Shown one piece after another: positions 10,007 through 19,634 of a stretch of 61,840 nucleotides of DNA. The DNA is from Chondrus crispus (taxonomy: Eukaryota > Rhodophyta > Florideophyceae > Gigartinales > Gigartinaceae), in assembly GCF_000350225.1 (NCBI RefSeq), contig NW_005178997.1:177642-239481 (forward strand), in the 5' to 3' direction. Made by a program: the position numbers and the translations under genes. Each line of letters begins with the position of its first letter. Within the stretch, counting starts at the first letter, position 1. The notes under the pieces were generated by a model. The model was not told the DNA's origin. It saw only the letters and a program-made list of their open reading frames with translations, and did not search any database.

Positions 10007-10750
10007 CTATCTCTTAACCCATTGGAAAGACTTGCGGGCCTTCTTCCTGCCGTACTTCTTGGGCTCGACTTCTCGACTATCTCGCGTGAGAAAGCCGTTT
10101 TCCTTCATTGTTGGTCGATATTCTGGGTTCCAGTTCTGCAAAGCTCTGGCCAGTGCATGACGGAATGCTTCGGCTTGCCCGGTGGTGCCACCACCCTTCA
10201 CTTCACACGTGACATCCATGCTTCCTGTCAGTCGCAACAGTCCGAATGGTTTCAAAATTTTATCCCGCTGGTCGAGCCGTCGAAAGTAATCAACCCACGA
10301 ACGACCATTCACGACAATGTCTCCCGTCCCCGGTCGAAGCCAAACTTTAGCTTTACTTCTCTTTCTGCTTCCGATCGCATACGCCTCCCCGTTCTCATTC
10401 ACCTTTCGTTTGTAGACAGGTGGCTTATTGGTGCTGTTCACCTTTTTCAAGTATTCTCGTCTTTCTTCAACATCTTCCAACATCATCGAAGCCAAGGGAT
10501 GTTGGTGCGGATCCGTGGGATCTGGGAACTGGAATCTCTGGGTCAGATTGTCGTGATCTGTACCGCTCTCAAGACCCTCACCGGGACTTTCCTTGCCCCC
10601 AGAACCAGGTGTTGCAGAGAGGAGCCGCTTTGAATGCACTTGAAAAGGCCATACTGCGCCCGCAATTCTCCCCAAGACGATAAACGATTTTTGGCCCGGA
10701 ATGGCCTGGCGTACTACTGCCTCACGTGTCGCTTGATACAAAGACAACAT
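10007..10750 (-). CDS. mitochondrial ribosomal protein uS9m
   Basis: A 247-residue intronless protein with the bacterial-type S9 fold at its C-terminus, a small-subunit protein whose basic tail reaches the decoding centre. S9 landmarks are GTGDIVVNGRSWVDYF, LLRLTGSMDVTCEVKGGG, GQAEAFRHALARAL and the ending KYGRKKARKSFQWVKR. The N-terminal 55 residues are basic, Ser/Ala-rich and non-acidic, and a 65-residue linker follows. This extended layout is usual for mitochondrial S9; red algal plastids normally encode their own S9. The ATG at 10748-10750 gives a plausible presequence. The gene is divergent from GCN5. Confidence 0.9.
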   Translation of the reverse strand: MLSLYQATREAVVRQAIPGQKSFIVLGRIAGAVWPFQVHSKRLLSATPGSGGKESPGEGLESGTDHDNLTQRFQFPDPTDPHQHPLASMMLEDVEERREYLKKVNSTNKPPVYKRKVNENGEAYAIGSRKRSKAKVWLRPGTGDIVVNGRSWVDYFRRLDQRDKILKPFGLLRLTGSMDVTCEVKGGGTTGQAEAFRHALARALQNWNPEYRPTMKENGFLTRDSREVEPKKYGRKKARKSFQWVKR

Positions 10751-11499
10751 CTTTTAAATCGCTGAAAGAGAAGGACTGCGTCTTATCGCGAAAAATCAGC
10801 AGCCTTTCCTTCTGTTATGTGCAATGCGTATGAGCACGGTTCTTAACCACTCACACAATCAGCTGGAAAGTCCCTGTCTCCGCGTTTGGCAGCGAAATGG
10901 ATAGCAGTCAGGTCGACAGCGGATGAGCAGAAACTCTTTGCCTCTCTCGCCACAGCGTTAGGTTCAAACACGGTGCAACCTCTGCAACACAACAAGCTCG
11001 ATCGATCAAGCCCAAGTTGTGCTCGCCTCTGATAAAAAGTCACAAGAAGGTGCAGTCGCGCGCATCCAGTGGTACTGTAGAAGGGCGATGAATCGAAGTT
11101 ACTCTACACAACAGTAAATGTTGTCACATGCATTTTGCAGTGTTCCACAGCTCAGTACCCAAAACCATTCAAAATAATCACTAATAAAACTGAAAAATAA
11201 CTTTCAGCCAATAAAAACCTCGCATCCAACACTTTTACTGAAAACAAACCTGTTTTTGAGGACTCGCATTTGCCAACGATTTGGTGGGGTGGAGGATTTT
11301 CGAGTCTGCGCTCATGTGTCCGCTGATGTGTCCATCTTCGGCATTGCTGGGAAGAAAACAGGGTGAAGAGCACTTATCGTATGTGCGTTTTCGAAAGCGG
11401 ACCAGCTCTGCAGCTGCGTCGCACGTCATCGTTCTAATTAAGTCAAAGCCTCTTTCGTTCGGGTTCTGACGGGACGGGCTGTGCAGAGCCTGTTTCACC
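10751..11499. promoter_or_regulatory. divergent promoter region, uS9m / GCN5
   Basis: This 749-bp gap has AT-rich sequence at 11155-11260 and a TACTGTA heptamer at 11073-11079. I see no gene; short minus-strand frames here lack coding character. Confidence 0.4.
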
Positions 11500-12993
11500 A
11501 TGGTGACAGACAAGGAACGCGACAAGCGCCAATCCCACGAGCAAACACCTGAGACACCAGGGAAGCGAAAAGCCACAACCGATGGTTTGCAGCCCCCGAA
11601 AAAGAAGCTCAAGGGCGCGGCAGCTGCAGCCGCTGTGGCGAGGGCGAACGCCCCTGTAAAGAAGAAGGACCTCACCTCGACGCACATGCCAATCGTTCAA
11701 ATCGCGACCATCATCCCTCAAGAGGGCACAGGAGGCCCCAGCAAAGTCACCACCGAAAACGTTCCCATTCTCGAGGCGGATCTAAATTCGGGAAAGCCAT
11801 ACAACATTATGCCCATCGTCCCTGTCCCGCCATGTAAGAAACCACGTCAACCTCCAAGCAATGCCGCTATTCACCCCACAGAGGATATTCTCGGTTGGGA
11901 TTCTCAACATGCCTATATTCAAAGATGGGTCCGCATGACGCAAGAAGAGAAGAACAACAATGTCAAGTTTCAAGTTGTTCAAAACGATTCCAAGCGCGAC
12001 AGCCTTCTCCTGTTGTTGGGCCTCAAAAACGTTTTCGTCAAGCAGCTGCCCAACATGCCGCGTCCATACGTATCTCGCTTGGTTTTTGATCGAAAACATG
12101 AATCCTTGGCGCTATTGAGAAGAAAGGACAATGATTATACTGTTATGGGGGGGTGCTGCTACCGGCCTTTTCCGGATCAGAAATTTGGCGAGATCGCGTT
12201 TTTGGCGATTTCTCAAAACGTGCAAGTCCAAGGATATGGTACCCGATTGATGGCACAAACGAAGGAGAGAGCAAAGAGCATTGGTCTCACCCATCTGCTC
12301 ACATGTGCGGATAACAATGCGGTCGCTTATTTTAAAAAACAAGGGTTCAGTAAGAAAATCACTTTACCCTTCGAGAAATGGCAAGGCTATATCAAGGACT
12401 ATGATGGAGTCACGCTGATGGAGTGTGTCTTGCACGCTAAGGTGGATTATTTGAACATTCCCATGTTGTTGAAAGCGCAGAAGACAGCCATGGTTGAGAA
12501 ATTGAAAGAGATTTCCAATTCGCACATTGTGTTTCCTGGAATTGACGTAACGTCAAGGAAAGGACTGAAAATTGAGGATATACCAGGGTTGAAGGAAATT
12601 GGGTGGAAAAAGGACAAGAATGGGGCGTTTTCAACGAGAGGAGGTCCGACCGCCGGGTTTTCAGTGCGCGACAAGGCATCTCAGGAACTGTTGCATAAGC
12701 ACTTGCAGTCCGTGCTGAAGGAAATAAAATCACACGACTGTTCGTGGCCCTTTTTAGAACCTGTGAATGCACAGGAGACTGGTGCCATCGACTACTATGA
12801 GGTCATTAAGAACCCAATGGACTTAAAAACGATGCACGACAGACTCGAGGAAGGATGGTTCTATGTAACAAAAGAAATCTTCATCGCGGACATGAAGCGG
12901 ATGGTAGAGAATTGCAAGAAGTACAACGGGAAAGGGCACTACGTCACTGACCTAGCAATTCAACTGGAAAAGGCATTCATGAGCAAAATATAG
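11500..12993 (+). CDS. GCN5: GCN5-type histone acetyltransferase
   Basis: A 497-residue intronless lysine acetyltransferase of the GCN5/PCAF class, the catalytic subunit of SAGA-type coactivators that acetylates histone H3 in the nucleus. A basic, Ala/Lys-rich N-terminus is followed by the HAT domain (about residues 165-325). It has RLVFDRKHESLALL, the FGEIAFLAI strand carrying the catalytic Glu, the acetyl-CoA loop QVQGYGTRLM, and the YFKKQGFSKKI...GYIKDYDGVTLMEC end. A C-terminal bromodomain (about residues 395-497) has WPFLEPV, the YYEVIKNPMDLKTM loop and the acetyl-lysine-binding KKYNG. The order and spacing are those of GCN5. It lacks the animal PCAF N-terminal domain, as plant and yeast GCN5 do. 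Confidence 0.96.
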   Translation: MVTDKERDKRQSHEQTPETPGKRKATTDGLQPPKKKLKGAAAAAAVARANAPVKKKDLTSTHMPIVQIATIIPQEGTGGPSKVTTENVPILEADLNSGKPYNIMPIVPVPPCKKPRQPPSNAAIHPTEDILGWDSQHAYIQRWVRMTQEEKNNNVKFQVVQNDSKRDSLLLLLGLKNVFVKQLPNMPRPYVSRLVFDRKHESLALLRRKDNDYTVMGGCCYRPFPDQKFGEIAFLAISQNVQVQGYGTRLMAQTKERAKSIGLTHLLTCADNNAVAYFKKQGFSKKITLPFEKWQGYIKDYDGVTLMECVLHAKVDYLNIPMLLKAQKTAMVEKLKEISNSHIVFPGIDVTSRKGLKIEDIPGLKEIGWKKDKNGAFSTRGGPTAGFSVRDKASQELLHKHLQSVLKEIKSHDCSWPFLEPVNAQETGAIDYYEVIKNPMDLKTMHDRLEEGWFYVTKEIFIADMKRMVENCKKYNGKGHYVTDLAIQLEKAFMSKI

Positions 12994-13576
12994 ACGTCAC
13001 ATGGACGAGGCGCCTGAATTTTTCCGTTCTTGTCGTTCGATAGTAATGAAGCAAGAAAATTGAACCTGTATTTACCTTTGACCATGCTTGACATGTATGT
13101 GCGTATTATGGTAACGGCCTGACTCACACTGACTTCGATGAATTTGCTGAAAAAAGAAAAGACAAAGTTGAGCCTTGAAGTGCCGGTGCGTGTGCCGGGA
13201 GAGCAACATCATATTCTACTACGCGTCGTGTTTCCCCAGAAATTCGGCTTTCAGAGTCGGACACGTGTGAAGAGGATATATTTCATAGGCTCGGTATTGG
13301 ACCTACAGCGCGGGGGATGTCGTTGAGATTTTGAAAATCTACGCAAATCGCCTCGTAGCCCCTCGATAGGGGCACAAGGTAAAAACCCTACTCGAAGGAC
13401 CAATACGGTACATGCGGTGCATACTGCACACAGTCGATACTCTTGCTGGCCATTCCTTTGCAAAGACTTGCGTCCCCATTTCGCTTCTTATCTCTTTCCA
13501 CCGAGATATCGCGGTGGATACTAACTACTTCTTCAGGCATCAGTCTCATTGATTTTCTGCGTGCATCTGAGCCGCA
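12994..13576 (+). other. intergenic region with a 62-codon ORF
   Basis: This 583-bp gap separates two plus-strand genes. An ATG ORF at 13138-13326 encodes 62 basic residues with no recognisable motif; it could be a leader ORF or chance. Nothing else is seen. Confidence 0.25.
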
Positions 13577-14316
13577 ATGCCCTTCTACGTTCCTCCTGAA
13601 TTCATTCCCGAATATCGCCCAACGAGAAAATTCTCTCCCTTCGCATCCAATGGCTGGTGGTGCAACCGTTGGCCTTTGCTAGGCTGGTTGGAAACCTTTG
13701 TCAAAATCGCTGCTTGGTGCTTTGCTCCATATGTCCCTGTTGAGGGCGCCCCACGTCTACCATTTGAGTCCATGTCTAAGATCTCTGCAGTAGAAACGGC
13801 CATTATGGTGGTCGCCTCTTCTCTCATCACGGCCGCAATCATCGATCGACTCGTCTATCGCGAGATCGTCTCAATGATTTTCGTGTTTCCGAATAACTGG
13901 GCACATTGGACTGTCACCTCTGCTATGCTCAGATCTGGACGCAGTGGTATCAATGTTAGATATTTTCGCATCTTCTGCTGGCTCATGCTTACTGGCGATA
14001 TTGTCAAGCTTCTCTTTTTTGCCGTTCACGATTTCACTCGCCTCGACATCGCAAGATATGTAAGTTTCGCTCTTGTACGATCGCTTCCGCGTAGTCGCAT
14101 GGCGGGGACAACCATTGACATTGCAGCGGACGAGTTTTCCTTTCTTTCTTGATTGCCCCTGAATCCAATATCCAGGTTCTCTACTTGCTAGTGTCTTTTT
14201 TTGCAATCATGTACGCAGTTGTCTTAGCTGTTGACTATGGCTACTTTCCACACACTGCTGCGAAAGTCTATCAAGCTCTCCCACTTGCAACTCTTTTTTC
14301 ATACGGACGACAATGA
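13577..14316 (+). CDS. multi-pass membrane protein of unknown function (2 exons)
   Basis: Exon 13577-14059 joins exon 14176-14316 through a GTAAGT...CCAG intron at a codon boundary, giving 207 aa. Without splicing, the frame runs into intron sequence and loses its last hydrophobic segment. About four hydrophobic stretches are visible: LLGWLETFVKIAAWCFAPYV, AIMVVASSLITAAIIDRL, FRIFCWLMLTGDIVKLLFFA and VLYLLVSFFAIMYAVVLAV. The N-terminus is rich in Pro, Trp and aromatic residues, with no cleavable signal obvious. I do not recognise the family. The clean splice sites and the strong hydrophobic pattern in both exons argue it is real. It is convergent with TRAPPC13. Confidence 0.65.
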
Positions 14317-14508
14317 GGCGCTGATTAAATCCTTGTGCAACTGGTTGCCTGGTTGGCGATGTCATTTAATACTTGTTGGGTCCTTCCGAGGTAAATAAGG
14401 GAGAAGGCATGGTCGTGGGGTTTCCGAAAGTGTCCGCCCATCGTATATGGAAGCTATCACGCATGAAACCTCTTTGAGCGGGTTAAAGTTTCTGGTTGTT
14501 ACAGATAT

Positions 14509-16056
14509 TCAGGAGACTGAGACTAGAGCGGCGTCCGCTTTGAAATTCTTATTCGAGTCGATATCAACAACACGGACGCCTGAGATTGTATGCTGACCCC
14601 GCACAAGAGGTATCAATGTAATGCTGCACCTCACCGTGCACCCAGGCTGCACTTCGCCAAGAGATACACCACTAACACCGACAGGGACGATTTCACCAAC
14701 TAGGTCTCGTCGAATTTGCAAGTACAGCCGGGCTGCACGACCAGTGTTGTTCCGTGCCGCACATCTCGCGACAAAAGGTCGATGTGCGTGAATTTGCTCC
14801 GGAACAGCATAGATGGATACTTCAACGTCATCATGGCGTGTTACGGGTGCCATAGCGGTGACTATATTGTCTAAATGACCATTTTCTCCTAAAGCAGATC
14901 GCCATGATATTGTTATGTGGCCTAATTGATGAGGCGCAGTCTCTACAGATGAAACCGGTATTGTTGGATTGCTCATACCTGTAGCAGCTGGGCGTCCAGA
15001 TGCTTGACTTGCAGATGTAATGGATTTCTTACGCTGAGACGGGGGCTCACTTCCGCGGTTGCTGGCCTCTAGCTGTGCTACTGATGCAGTTGCAACCACT
15101 GCGGTATCTCCTCCTCGAGCTGTGTCTTTCCCAGATTCATTGAGACTTGTGTACACATGGAACAAAAAGTTGCGTGCATCGCCAACCCCCATGCTGACGT
15201 TGCGAGCTTCCACCTTGGCGTCCTCTTCGCCAAGACCATCTTTTTCGAGAATTATGTCGTCGGCAGACTGGCGAAGTAGCGACCGCACACGAAACGGCTT
15301 GCATGGAATAAACGTTGCATCCGTTAAATACACCGGCACGGGTACGGCATTCAAAACGCGGAGATCGACCAGGTAGTGCGCAAAGTTTGTTATGTATCGG
15401 GCATGTGCGTCAGGAAACTGAAAGCAATTTAAACCCTTGTACAACGGAATAACGGAGAGAGAGGGCTCGAGGGGCGGGAGGACATTGAAGCGGAAGACTT
15501 GTCGGTAGGTGCGAATTTGAGAATGCTTTGATTTCTGAACGCGGTAGCTCGCGGCACAGAGGAGTTTATGCATCCCCACGTCCGGGAGAGGGATCTTGAC
15601 GATATTATTGATACTGGTCTTGGGATCCAACATCGGGCGCGGCGAGGGTGTGGTGTCGAGTAGCGAGATTGTCGTTTGCGTAGACGTCTGTATTTGTACT
15701 GAGATGGAGACCGACTGAACGGGCCCGGTCGACTGGTTGTACACCGAGATGAAGGAACGAAAGGTCTCAGAGGCATAGATAGAACCGAACGAAGCCGGTA
15801 GTACGGACATGGCCCCGACGCCACAGGGGGCCCCTTCGCCTTCCCATGGGGGAATGTTCTGCAAAAGCGGATCGGGGACGTTCGCTTCGGAAGGGGAGAG
15901 GGCCTCGGAAGGCTCTTGACGAATGAAGGGCATAGCATTAGTGCGATTCGGAAGGGGAATTGTCAAGCGCATGACACTCAGCGCCAAGGGGTGCGAGCTG
16001 GCGGTGGAGGGGTCAGAAGAGGCAGTGGCTGCGCGAGGAGGTGCGGCATCGCGCAT
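14509..16056 (-). CDS. TRAPPC13: TRAPPC13 (DUF974) TRAPP-complex subunit
   Basis: A 515-residue intronless protein resembling TRAPPC13, a TRAPP tethering-complex subunit in ER-Golgi and autophagy trafficking. The diagnostic block is SFGSIYASETFRSFISVYNQ followed by the VQSVSISVQIQTST beta-rich segment, matching the DUF974 start. Further on are RQVFRFNVLPPLEPS, VYLTDATFIPCKPF and the beta-sandwich end HRPFVARCAARNNTGRAARLYLQ. A Ser/Gly-rich linker at about residues 315-370 interrupts the two halves. The first 45 residues are low complexity and may be a local extension; the first ATG is used. It is convergent with the membrane-protein gene. Confidence 0.85.
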   Translation of the reverse strand: MRDAAPPRAATASSDPSTASSHPLALSVMRLTIPLPNRTNAMPFIRQEPSEALSPSEANVPDPLLQNIPPWEGEGAPCGVGAMSVLPASFGSIYASETFRSFISVYNQSTGPVQSVSISVQIQTSTQTTISLLDTTPSPRPMLDPKTSINNIVKIPLPDVGMHKLLCAASYRVQKSKHSQIRTYRQVFRFNVLPPLEPSLSVIPLYKGLNCFQFPDAHARYITNFAHYLVDLRVLNAVPVPVYLTDATFIPCKPFRVRSLLRQSADDIILEKDGLGEEDAKVEARNVSMGVGDARNFLFHVYTSLNESGKDTARGGDTAVVATASVAQLEASNRGSEPPSQRKKSITSASQASGRPAATGMSNPTIPVSSVETAPHQLGHITISWRSALGENGHLDNIVTAMAPVTRHDDVEVSIYAVPEQIHAHRPFVARCAARNNTGRAARLYLQIRRDLVGEIVPVGVSGVSLGEVQPGCTVRCSITLIPLVRGQHTISGVRVVDIDSNKNFKADAALVSVS

Positions 16057-16312
16057 GGCCCGCCGGGGGGCGGGATTCCCTCACGGGAATCGCCTCGCCT
16101 CACTCACTGATTCGGGGAGTGGGGGAGTCCGAGAAGCGTCATCCAAGACAAGCTCGCTCCTTCACTCCGGTCTCGGGTTCAATGTGAGAAGAACGAAAGC
16201 GGAAGCAGATGATGCATGATTTGTACAGTAGAAACTTTCTACTACAGTAGAAAGTCACTGGACATGCAAGTGCCCTTGGTCACATAATACAGGGGGGGGT
16301 CGCGCAATAGTG

Positions 16313-16467
16313 CTACTTTGAGTAGTGCTTCCCACGCATTAGTGCTATGCAAAACGCCTTGGCACGGTTATCATACTTCCTACACGTGTTCATACACGTG
16401 TGCCCGCTGCACATGTCGCACAGCACGTAGCGCCGCATCACGCACAGCGGGCACGGGATCTGCTGCT
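16313..16467 (-). pseudogene. C-terminal Cys-rich remnant, probably of the element's transposase
   Basis: A minus-strand frame ends with TAG at 16313-16315, just inside the left terminal repeat. It encodes CPLC, CDMC and CMNTC cysteine pairs followed by a basic tail, like a zinc-ribbon end of a transposase. The frame is cut at its upstream side by the 211-bp insertion at 16471-16681. Removing that insertion and one TGA copy keeps a short open stretch beyond it. No catalytic domain remains. Assignment to a transposase is inferred from position and is not a recognised family match. Confidence 0.4.
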
Positions 16468-16470
16468 TGA

Positions 16471-16681
16471 GGGTGTGTCTTAACATGCCCCGTTTTGCTG
16501 CGGTTTGCTTTGCTTTGCCCAAAGAAGTGACTTGGCGTGCTATGGGTGGCTCCTACGTTTTAATTTATGTGTTTAAGAAAAGCAAGGGCTTAAGAAGCAT
16601 ACGGTATTTGTTAAGAATTTAAAAGTATTCCTGGCAAAACCGGGCAAGGCAAAGCAAAAACCAGCCTGTTAAGACACGCCC
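16471..16681. mobile_element. 211-bp MITE nested in the 712-bp element
   Basis: The ends are inverted copies of GGGYGTGTCTTAACA (16471-16485 and the complement ending at 16681). TGA is duplicated on both sides (16468-16470 and 16682-16684). Small size, inverted ends and a 3-bp duplication mark a miniature inverted-repeat element. The G-rich ends and 3-bp duplication suggest PIF/Harbinger or CACTA mobilisation. It is younger than the element it interrupts. Confidence 0.75.
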
Positions 16682-16834
16682 TGACTTTGGCAGAGAACAT
16701 CTGGGCGGGGCGCCGTAGAGGGGGAGGGGTAGAGCGAGTGCAAGGGAGGAGAGAGCGGACAGGGGGGGAGGCAGGGACGTTCGCAGCTGTCGCCTATTGA
16801 GAGGTACAGTAGAATTCCGCTTCAAAGCCTGGCA

Positions 16835-16890
16835 TCTCTGATCGCTCGCTTCAAGCAGGACATGTCCTGTTTGAAGCGAGCGATCAGAGA
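16835..16890. repeat. 56-bp near-perfect palindrome
   Basis: Two 28-base arms meet at 16862/16863 with no spacer, and one pair mismatches. The arms carry ATCGCTCGCTTCAAGC and its complement. It lies inside the 712-bp element and could extrude as a cruciform or be a fold-back insertion. Confidence 0.85.
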
Positions 16891-17003
16891 CAACTGTATG
16901 TAAATGATTGTGTTTTGGCGCTTTCAGTATAGTGCCATTCACGCAATAGTGCCATATATCGAGGTCTGTTCCGGTATAGCACTATTGCGTGGGACCCCCT
17001 GTA

Positions 17004-17501
17004 TGCCAAATATTATTTGACAACCAAACGGTACACATACACGTGTACGGGAATGCTGGTCGTCAGGTATCATAATCTGTAAGTTTCATGGGAGAGCACT
17101 CTGCAATTTGCTTACAGCCCATGGCGGGAACTTTGAGGTCACCCACGAATGTTGTGCAAACAAAACTTTACCCAAGTATATATTATTAACACCAAAATTG
17201 AGTTTCGAATTCGACGTCTGATTGAAACAGTAGATTTTTGGTAAAGTTTTTGAAGCATCACTCTGCGGCCTCCTACGCACCGTGGCCGTACCTGTGTATG
17301 CATAACTAGGATTTACTTTTCTCTGGAACCATACTGCTCCTGAAATAAAAACTTGTTCTTGAGAACGAGTGAGATCACTCGAAAACCACCCCTGCCAGCC
17401 TAACGGTTTTATCCTACTCATCACCCAGTTTGACAAGTGCTCATTGCAGCATTTCTTGTTGAACCCTTCCAACCCCGACTCGCCCCCTCAATTCATCCAC
17501 A
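17004..17501 (+). promoter_or_regulatory. alpha-tubulin 5' flank
   Basis: About 500 bp lie between the TA-flanked element and the tubulin ATG. A TACACGTGTAC palindrome is at 17038-17048, and a pyrimidine-rich leader with CCAACC and CATCCACA precedes the ATG. No gene is seen. Confidence 0.4.
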
Positions 17502-18845
17502 ATGCGTGAGATCATCTCTCTCCACATCGGCCAAGCCGGCGTGCAAGTAGCCAACTCCTGCTGGGAGCTCTTCTGTCTCGAACACGGCATTGCCCCGAGC
17601 GGCAACTTGACGCCTGAGAAGGAAGCCGACCCCGGCACGGACTCCTACTCCACTTTCTTCTCCGAAACGTCCGCCGGCAAGCGCATTCCGCGTGCCATCT
17701 TTCTCGACCTCGAGCCCACCGTCATTGACGAAGTGCGCTCTGGCACCTACAAAGACCTCTACCATCCGGAGCAACTCATCAGCGGCAAGGAGGACGCCGC
17801 CAACAACTACGCCCGCGGCCACTACACCGTCGGTAAGGAGATAGTGGACGAAGCTCTGGACCGCATCCGCAAACTCGCAGACAATTGCACCGGCCTGCAG
17901 GGCTTCCTCGTCTTCTCGTCCGTGGGAGGGGGAACAGGCTCCGGCCTTGGATCCCTTCTTCTCGAACGCCTCTCCGTCGACTATGGAAAGAAGTCTAAGC
18001 TTGGCTTCACGGTCTATCCATCCCCGCTAGTCTCCACTTCGGTTGTGGAGCCATACAATTCGGTTTTGGCAACTCACTCCCTTCTGGAGCACCTTGACGT
18101 CGGTGTTGTCCTCGACAACGAGGCCATCTACGATATCTGCCGCCGGTCGTTGGGCATTAAGCGCCCGTCATACTCGAACCTCAACAGGCTCATTGCGCAA
18201 GTAGTTTCCTCGCTCACTGCTTCTCTGAGGTTCGACGGAACGCTCAACGTTGACATCAATGAGTTCCAGACTAATCTAGTGCCCTACCCGCGCATCCATT
18301 TCATGCTTTCAGCGTACGCTCCAATTGTGTCTGCGGAACAAGCATACCACGAGGAGTCAAGCGTAGCCGAAATCACAAACTCGGTGTTCGAGCCGAATGC
18401 GTCGTTTGCCAAGTGCGACCCTCGCTCCGGACGTTACATTGCGGTATCGCTGACGTACCGGGGTGCGGATATCTTCCCGAAGGATGTGAACGCGGCAGTG
18501 GCCGCGGTGAAGACGAGGAAGTCTGTGCAGTTCGTTGAGTGGTCTCCAACTGGGGTAAAACTAGGGATCAACTCGAGGCCGCCGACGAAGGTGCCGGATG
18601 ATCCCCTGGCTAAGACGCATAGAGCTGTATGCTCAATCGCCAACTCGACTGCTATTGCTGAGGTGTTTGCAAGAGTGAACGCCAAGTTCGATCTCATGTA
18701 CATGAAGAGGGCTTTCGTGCATTGGTATGTGGGCGAGGGTATGGAAGAGGGAGAATTCGCAGAGGCCAGGGAGAACCTTGCGATGCTGGAGCATGACTAT
18801 GCGGAAGTCTCCAAAGACGACGAGGAGGAAGCGGACGAGTATTAG
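17502..18845 (+). CDS. alpha-tubulin
   Basis: A 447-residue intronless alpha-tubulin, the non-exchangeable-GTP subunit of the microtubule heterodimer. The start [20 protein letters not shown] is the alpha N-terminus. The GTP-binding signature GGGTGSG lies at about residues 142-148. The alpha-specific catalytic loop has the Glu of the GEGMEEGEF segment. The C-terminus is acidic and ends in Tyr, so tyrosination is possible. Lys40, the acetylation site, is present in the loop, but the loop is diverged ([11 protein letters not shown] instead of the common form). Length is normal. A transposon lies in the upstream flank, which could affect expression. Confidence 0.98.
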   Translation: MREIISLHIGQAGVQVANSCWELFCLEHGIAPSGNLTPEKEADPGTDSYSTFFSETSAGKRIPRAIFLDLEPTVIDEVRSGTYKDLYHPEQLISGKEDAANNYARGHYTVGKEIVDEALDRIRKLADNCTGLQGFLVFSSVGGGTGSGLGSLLLERLSVDYGKKSKLGFTVYPSPLVSTSVVEPYNSVLATHSLLEHLDVGVVLDNEAIYDICRRSLGIKRPSYSNLNRLIAQVVSSLTASLRFDGTLNVDINEFQTNLVPYPRIHFMLSAYAPIVSAEQAYHEESSVAEITNSVFEPNASFAKCDPRSGRYIAVSLTYRGADIFPKDVNAAVAAVKTRKSVQFVEWSPTGVKLGINSRPPTKVPDDPLAKTHRAVCSIANSTAIAEVFARVNAKFDLMYMKRAFVHWYVGEGMEEGEFAEARENLAMLEHDYAEVSKDDEEEADEY

Positions 18846-19634
18846 AGGAGCTCGTGACGTGGCTGTGAATGGGGTGTTTCGTTTTGTAATCTGCTTTTCC
18901 TTGCTTTAGAAATTACAGACGGTGCGAAGGAGTGTTTGTGATCACTGTAAAAAGAGCGTGAGCGCACCGTCCATTACGATCAACGATACTTGGAAGTGCA
19001 GGTCGACAGAGCGTGAAGGTGTGCTGGTGCTGTAGGGGCATGCCATGAAACTCGATGCCAGGTTGAGAATGGCTGGCGCTGACACTATCTCCGAGATACT
19101 GCACAGTGGGGTTGAATGAGATGCGGCAGCATTGCAGAGCTGTTACAGGTATGAGATTTCCTGCGGAAAACGGGTGCCGCCCTGTCCGGGGCTGCAGGCA
19201 ATTTCTGCACTTATTATTACACTTACTAGAGCATATCGCGACACGCCCATGCACCAATGCGCTGCGTTCGAGAAAAAACAATCTGTGCTGGAGACGCCCT
19301 TGGTGAAAGTATCTCGCTGTATCTTACACAAGGACCGGTGCCCCCAGACGCCATTCTCAGAGCGCCCTCTCATCTTCCACCGCCGTCCACGTCGCCGCTT
19401 CAAATTTGCATCGCCCGCCCGGTGGCGGCCCGTTTACCAATCAAGCGCAACCTTACACCCCCCAGCACCAATTATATTCTATCCGCCCCCCATGCAAATA
19501 AACGCATCGCACCATTCACATTCACATCACACATCCTCTTTTCTATTCGAGTACATCAGCCCTTTCCCTTCTAGGCACCCACCAACCACTCCCTCTCGCT
19601 GTTCCCCTCCACCCTCGCCTACCACTCCACCACA
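18846..19634 (+). other. intergenic region between alpha-tubulin and DHH-CBS gene
   Basis: The first part should hold the tubulin 3' end. From about 19320 the plus strand becomes strongly pyrimidine-rich (CCACC, CTCTCG runs) up to the next ATG, like a leader. No supported gene is seen. Confidence 0.4.

Larger units (their letters stand above)
16290..17001. mobile_element. 712-bp pogo/mariner-like non-autonomous element with TA duplication
   Basis: Inverted ends match. The left end starts CAGGGGGGGGTC and continues GCAATAGTGCTA; the right end, read inward on the minus strand, starts CAGGGGGTCC and continues CACGCAATAGTGCTA. Both sides are flanked by TA (16288-16289 and 17002-17003), the target duplication of Tc1/mariner/pogo elements. 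GCAATAGTG-like motifs recur inside, as subterminal repeats. A Cys-rich coding remnant reads toward the left end, a 211-bp element is inserted inside, and a 56-bp palindrome is also present. It is the only transposon I see in the gene-dense block, and lies about 500 bp upstream of alpha-tubulin. Confidence 0.75.

Noticed and set aside
13138..13326. 62-codon ATG ORF between GCN5 and the membrane-protein gene
   Set aside because: No motif, ordinary composition; not enough to call a gene.
17086..17472. 128-codon minus ORF upstream of alpha-tubulin
   Set aside because: No domain signal; the region is the tubulin 5' flank.
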